Source: Candidatus Gastranaerophilales bacterium | GTDB lineage: Bacteria; Cyanobacteriota; Vampirovibrionia; Gastranaerophilales; Gastranaerophilaceae | Direction: 5' to 3' | Assembly: GCA_944326585.1 (NCBI GenBank) | Contig: CALVEN010000001.1 | Coordinates: forward strand, 186,001 to 250,000 | Length of the DNA stretch: 64,000 nucleotides | Program-made: the position numbers and the translations under genes | Part shown: positions 61,309 through 64,000 of the stretch, in pieces | Layout: the number at the start of each line of letters is the position of its first letter | Numbering within the stretch: the first letter of the stretch is position 1 | The notes under the pieces: model-generated | What the model was told of the DNA's origin: nothing | Seen by the model: the letters and a program-made list of their open reading frames with translations, nothing else | Databases searched by the model: none

Positions 61309-61775
61309 ATATTACTCCTTGTATGGCAGATTGCAATAGCAATTGAATCCACTGTGTCATCAAGCTTTGGCAATGTTTCAACGCCTAGCGCAAGTTTTAC
61401 CATATGGTCAACTTCTTTTTTGTCGGCTCTGCCGTAGCCTGTCAAAACCTGTTTGACTTCCATAGGTGTATATTCAAAAATCGGAATTCCGAATTGTTCC
61501 AGAACGGTCAGGATTACTCCTCTTGCGTGTGATACCGGCATAACGGTAGTCTGGTTTTTGAAGTAGAATAATTTTTCAATAGCAGCTTCATCAGGCTGAT
61601 ATTTTTCAACAATAGTTCTCATATCGTTGAAAATTTCCAACAATCTTTTTGACTCTCTGTCGTCTTTGGATGTTTGAATTGAACCGGAATGGAGAAGTTT
61701 TACGTTTTCTCCGTCAAAATCCACAATGCTGTAGCCGACAATTGCCATCCCGGGATCTATACCTAAAATTTTCAT
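61305..61775 (-). CDS. ruvC: Holliday junction resolvase RuvC
   Basis: RuvC cuts four-way junctions in recombination. The catalytic acidic residues are recognisable in ILGIDPGMAIVGYSI (Asp7), the AIEKLFYFKN segment (Glu), and DDTVDSIAIAICH (Asp pair). At 156 residues the length is normal. TATAAT ends 6 nt before the ATG. RuvA and RuvB are not in the window. Confidence 0.95.
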   Translation of the reverse strand: MKILGIDPGMAIVGYSIVDFDGENVKLLHSGSIQTSKDDRESKRLLEIFNDMRTIVEKYQPDEAAIEKLFYFKNQTTVMPVSHARGVILTVLEQFGIPIFEYTPMEVKQVLTGYGRADKKEVDHMVKLALGVETLPKLDDTVDSIAIAICHTRSNI

Positions 61776-61808
61776 ACCTTTATTATAGCATAAAAAGTTA
61801 TGAGAATT

Positions 61809-62540
61809 TTACCATGGATAATCCTCTGCGAATTTCCAGCCGTCCATTTGGATTAGGGCGGTGCATGCAAAGTTATCGTATACTTTACCTGCGGGGTTTT
61901 CAGTACATTTATTTAATAAACTACTACGTTTGTATCCTGCGCCACTGGGTAATAATTTATTTTTGTTTGTGGATAATGTAAATTGAAAGACATCACGACC
62001 AATAACATTTGGTCCTGCTTTTCCGTTTATATCTATGGAAATTAGTGGGGCTGATATAAAGTGAGTAGTAACGCCATCAATTTCAGTGGTAGACCCGTTG
62101 TAGGTAAAAAATATTATAGTTCCGTTGTTGACTTCAGTAGTGTAAACTTTAGAATTTTCGTTGTAATATGATTTTCCGTCCTTTGATTTAAAACCGGAAT
62201 ACCCGATATCTTTCAGCTTAACCTTGCCATAATTTTTTGAAACTCGGAGATAAGGAAGAAAATATTTTTCTGCATATTCTTTTATATATTGTAAATTATC
62301 ATCATTCGGATTAACAGTTGTGCCGTAGTATTTTTGATATCCCCAGGTTGAGACATCTCCGTATTCAACCTGAGCCATTTTAACGGCATTGGATAATACA
62401 CTGAAAGTTTGTGAAAGTCTGGATGCAAACTCACGTTTCTGGTAATTTACAATCAAAGTCGGAATAGTCATAGCTGCAACAATACCGATTATGCCGATGG
62501 TTATTAAAACTTCTGCCAGTGTAAAAGCATGTTTATTCAT
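61809..62540 (-). CDS. prepilin-like protein with divergent XRE regulator
   Basis: The short leader MNKHA precedes FTLAEVLITIGIIG then IVAAMTIPTLI, a prepilin cleavage site. The globular domain has IDINGKAGPNVIGRDVFQFTL and ends in QMDGWKFAEDYPW, very like the C terminus of the 23999 prepilin (GWKFPDGYPD). GGAG lies before the ATG. No homopolymer tract is present. It is divergent from the XRE gene at 62648, which may regulate it. Confidence 0.88.
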   Translation of the reverse strand: MNKHAFTLAEVLITIGIIGIVAAMTIPTLIVNYQKREFASRLSQTFSVLSNAVKMAQVEYGDVSTWGYQKYYGTTVNPNDDNLQYIKEYAEKYFLPYLRVSKNYGKVKLKDIGYSGFKSKDGKSYYNENSKVYTTEVNNGTIIFFTYNGSTTEIDGVTTHFISAPLISIDINGKAGPNVIGRDVFQFTLSTNKNKLLPSGAGYKRSSLLNKCTENPAGKVYDNFACTALIQMDGWKFAEDYPW

Positions 62541-62647
62541 TTTTACTCCAATATCTAAACAATACTCAAGTTAATATTTATTATAGCAAATATTAGATTT
62601 ATGATAATCTCTTTCTAATAAAATGTCAACAATATAAAATAATTTTT

Positions 62648-62866
62648 ATGAAAGAAAATTTTGCTTATATTTTGGGGTCAAATATAAAAGCGGAAAGATT
62701 GCGAAGGCATTATACACAGGATGACCTTGCTGAGCTGCTTGATATGAGCGTAAATTATGTGGGCAAAATCGAACGCGGAGTTATTATTCCGAGTGCATTT
62801 GTTATATACAAATTGTCACAAATTCTGAAAGTAGAAATAAATGAATTTTTTAAAGAAATTGTATAA
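62648..62866 (+). CDS. XRE-family regulator divergent from a prepilin
   Basis: The 72-residue one-domain regulator has the HTH in NIKAERLRRHYTQDDLAELL and MSVNYVGKIERGVIIP. It is clearly related in layout to the protein at 39633, which is also divergent from a prepilin gene. No ribosome binding site is seen; TAAAAT lies 7 nt before the ATG. It probably binds in the 107-base gap to the prepilin at 62540. Confidence 0.87.
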   Translation: MKENFAYILGSNIKAERLRRHYTQDDLAELLDMSVNYVGKIERGVIIPSAFVIYKLSQILKVEINEFFKEIV

Positions 62867-62885
62867 ATATTTATATTAAAAATAT

Positions 62886-63275
62886 TTATATTAAATAAGT
62901 TTCAATCTCAGAAACAAAGTACTTTGTTTCTTCTATGGATGCAAGTATTTCTTTAGCATCAGGTTCATACATAAAGTCATAATCAGATTTTTGTCTGTTG
63001 GTAAATGCTTCTTTATATATCCTAAACAATTGTTCGTCAAAAATTTTATCAGTATAAATATATTTTTTATTGAACCAGCTCATTAATTGTGAATGTTTTG
63101 AAGTAATAAAATCTTCTTTGTAGGCAAGGGCTGTCACTGCATAGAATATTGCATAATATAACCGGTTTTGGCATGTTGAATAAAATTTATTTTGAAAGTT
63201 GCTTTCAGCGGATGAAATGGCTTCATGAGATTTTTTCAGAGCATTATTAATAAGAATTTTTTTATCTTGCGCCAT
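62886..63275 (-). CDS. HEPN-domain protein (toxin candidate of HEPN/MNT pair)
   Basis: The 129-residue helical protein matches the HEPN family, with NRLYYAIFYAVTALAYKEDF and the later FTNRQKSDYDFMYEPDAKE region. HEPN proteins next to minimal nucleotidyltransferases are often RNase toxins neutralised by AMPylation. Its start overlaps the end of the nucleotidyltransferase gene by 14 bases. The catalytic RX4-6H motif is not plainly visible: the expected position reads NRQKSDYDF, so ribonuclease activity is uncertain. Confidence 0.82.
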   Translation of the reverse strand: MAQDKKILINNALKKSHEAISSAESNFQNKFYSTCQNRLYYAIFYAVTALAYKEDFITSKHSQLMSWFNKKYIYTDKIFDEQLFRIYKEAFTNRQKSDYDFMYEPDAKEILASIEETKYFVSEIETYLI

Positions 63276-63579
63276 AATATATACCTCTGTTTACGACTTG
63301 ATTGTAATACACGGGGTTATTTTTTAATTCGGTAAGTGTCATTGGATGTATATCAAATATTAAATCAAGTTCGGCTTCCAATCTGCCGATAATTCCCCAT
63401 AAATTCATTCTTTCTTCACGGCTCAGTGAATTATCAAATAAAGCGACTAAATCTATATCACTGTCATTTTTGGCAGTATTATTAGCATACGAACCGTACA
63501 AATAAACTCCGTTAAAGTCAGAATAAAAATCTTTTATTTTATTATTCAATTTTTTTATAATTCGGTCGATTTTTTTCAT
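63262..63579 (-). CDS. minimal nucleotidyltransferase (MNT, antitoxin candidate)
   Basis: The 105-residue protein carries the nucleotidyltransferase signature GSYANNTAKNDSDIDLV near residue 28, with both metal-binding aspartates, and the third acidic residue in ELDLIFDIHPM. In HEPN/MNT modules it modifies the HEPN protein. TATAAT ends 6 nt before the ATG. It is the first gene of the pair. Confidence 0.88.
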   Translation of the reverse strand: MKKIDRIIKKLNNKIKDFYSDFNGVYLYGSYANNTAKNDSDIDLVALFDNSLSREERMNLWGIIGRLEAELDLIFDIHPMTLTELKNNPVYYNQVVNRGIYYGAR

Positions 63580-63618
63580 AAAGATATTATATCATTTTTG
63601 TACATAAATATCAACAAT

Positions 63619-63656
63619 AAAAGCGGGGAGTTCATTTGAACTTCCCGCTTTTTGGT
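63619..63656 (-). terminator. terminator after dnaK
   Basis: A 14-bp stem (AAAGCGGGGAGTTC and GAACTTCCCGCTTT, loop ATTT, one G:T pair) lies 16 bases after the dnaK stop. T runs on both sides make it usable in both directions. Confidence 0.85.
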
Positions 63657-63671
63657 GTAAGAATTTTTTTA

Positions 63672-64000
63672 TTATTCTTTAGTATATTCAGCGTCGATTA
63701 CGTCGTCGTCTGAACCTTTGTTTTCTTCGGTAGATGCGCTTTCGCTGTTAGCAGATTGAGCGGCATCTTCTTTTTGTACTGCTTCGTAAGCTTTTTGAGA
63801 AATTCCGAACATTGTCTGCTGCAATTCTTCTGATAATTTTTTCAATTCATCAGTCGGTTTGTTTTCGTCAATAGCTTTTTGAAGAGCTTCTTTTTGTTCA
63901 TTCAATTTGGTTTGATCGGCAGAATCAATTTTGCCTTCAAAATCTTTTACGATTCTTTCAGCGGAGCTGATTAAGCTTGCTGCATTATTTTTGATTTCAG
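63672..64000 (-). CDS. dnaK: molecular chaperone DnaK, C-terminal end (cut by window edge)
   Basis: The open frame continues through the right edge of the window. It reads EIKNNAASLISSAERIVKDF, then EGKIDSADQTKLNEQKEALQ, the helical lid of DnaK, followed by the QQTMFGISQKAYEA segment and a disordered acidic tail ending DDDVIDAEYTKE, the usual DnaK C terminus. About 110 residues are visible. The ATPase and substrate-binding domains lie outside. Confidence 0.93.
   Translation of the reverse strand, partial: EIKNNAASLISSAERIVKDFEGKIDSADQTKLNEQKEALQKAIDENKPTDELKKLSEELQQTMFGISQKAYEAVQKEDAAQSANSESASTEENKGSDDDVIDAEYTKE

Noticed and set aside
1-64000. CRISPR arrays and tRNA genes
   Set aside because: No regularly spaced direct repeats were seen, and I found no cloverleaf with a GTTCRANTC T-loop in the intergenic gaps.

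Overview
The window is about 64 kb of AT-rich bacterial chromosome, almost fully coding on both strands. I infer a gut Vampirovibrionia/Melainabacteria-type organism of the Gastranaerophilales kind. The reasons are scattered single prepilin genes with a near-identical AFTLAEVLITLxIIGIVAAMTIPTL segment, fermentative [FeFe]-hydrogenase genes, a Gram-negative TonB/ExbB/ExbD set, SpoIID-like proteins without other sporulation genes, and low GC. This assignment comes from gene content only; no search was run.

Layout. 1-6.2 kb: lysine pathway (dapB-asd), a PC4-like protein, priA, an XRE regulator and dxr. 6.2-13.5 kb: a prepilin, then a five-gene hydrogen-sensing and hydrogenase operon (2Fe-2S protein, sensory [FeFe] hydrogenase with PAS, SpoIIE/PP2C phosphatase, 2Fe-2S protein, [FeFe] hydrogenase), then purB. 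13.6-20.8 kb: rpsO, gyrA, RNase P RNA, two tandem prepilins and several small lineage proteins. 20.7-28.7 kb: a sugar-binding protein, a secreted GH13 protein, a prepilin, two corrinoid iron-sulfur protein subunits and ftsH. 28.8-36.5 kb: an annexin-like protein, a TonB energy-transduction operon, exported proteins, SpoIID, HU and a prepilin. 36.6-49.6 kb: glyA, a WecA/MraY-family transferase, XRE/prepilin pair, tyrA, two XRE regulators, proBA, alr, lpd, lipA, nusB and ftsY. 49.6-50.4 kb: a repeat-filled gap. 50.4-64 kb: an M14 peptidase, cysS, a prepilin, SpoIID, murJ, a GIY-YIG gene inside inverted repeats, YrdC, a RelA/SpoT-fold candidate, mtnA, ruvC, a prepilin with a divergent XRE gene, a HEPN/MNT pair and the end of dnaK.

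The most unusual signal concerns the eight prepilin-like genes. Four of them (near 7.1, 23.8, 35.7 and 54.0 kb) have a good sigma70-type promoter, a strong ribosome binding site and an ATG, followed within 6-14 codons by exactly nine G (or nine C in the sense strand). In all four the nine-base tract puts the upstream ATG out of frame with the pilin. Adding one base (or removing two, or a -1 ribosomal slip) opens an uninterrupted frame through the leader into the pilin hydrophobic segment. The four sites share the 14-mer GGGGGGGGGCGACT, which lies in opposite orientation to the gene in the two leader families. Of the four prepilins without a tract, two have a divergent XRE regulator and two form a tandem pair. 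This looks like slippage- or frameshift-controlled expression of surface fibres, unless all four tracts are under-called by one base.

A second general pattern is that at least twelve genes have a -10-like hexamer ending exactly 6 nt before the ATG and no ribosome binding site, which suggests common use of leaderless mRNAs.
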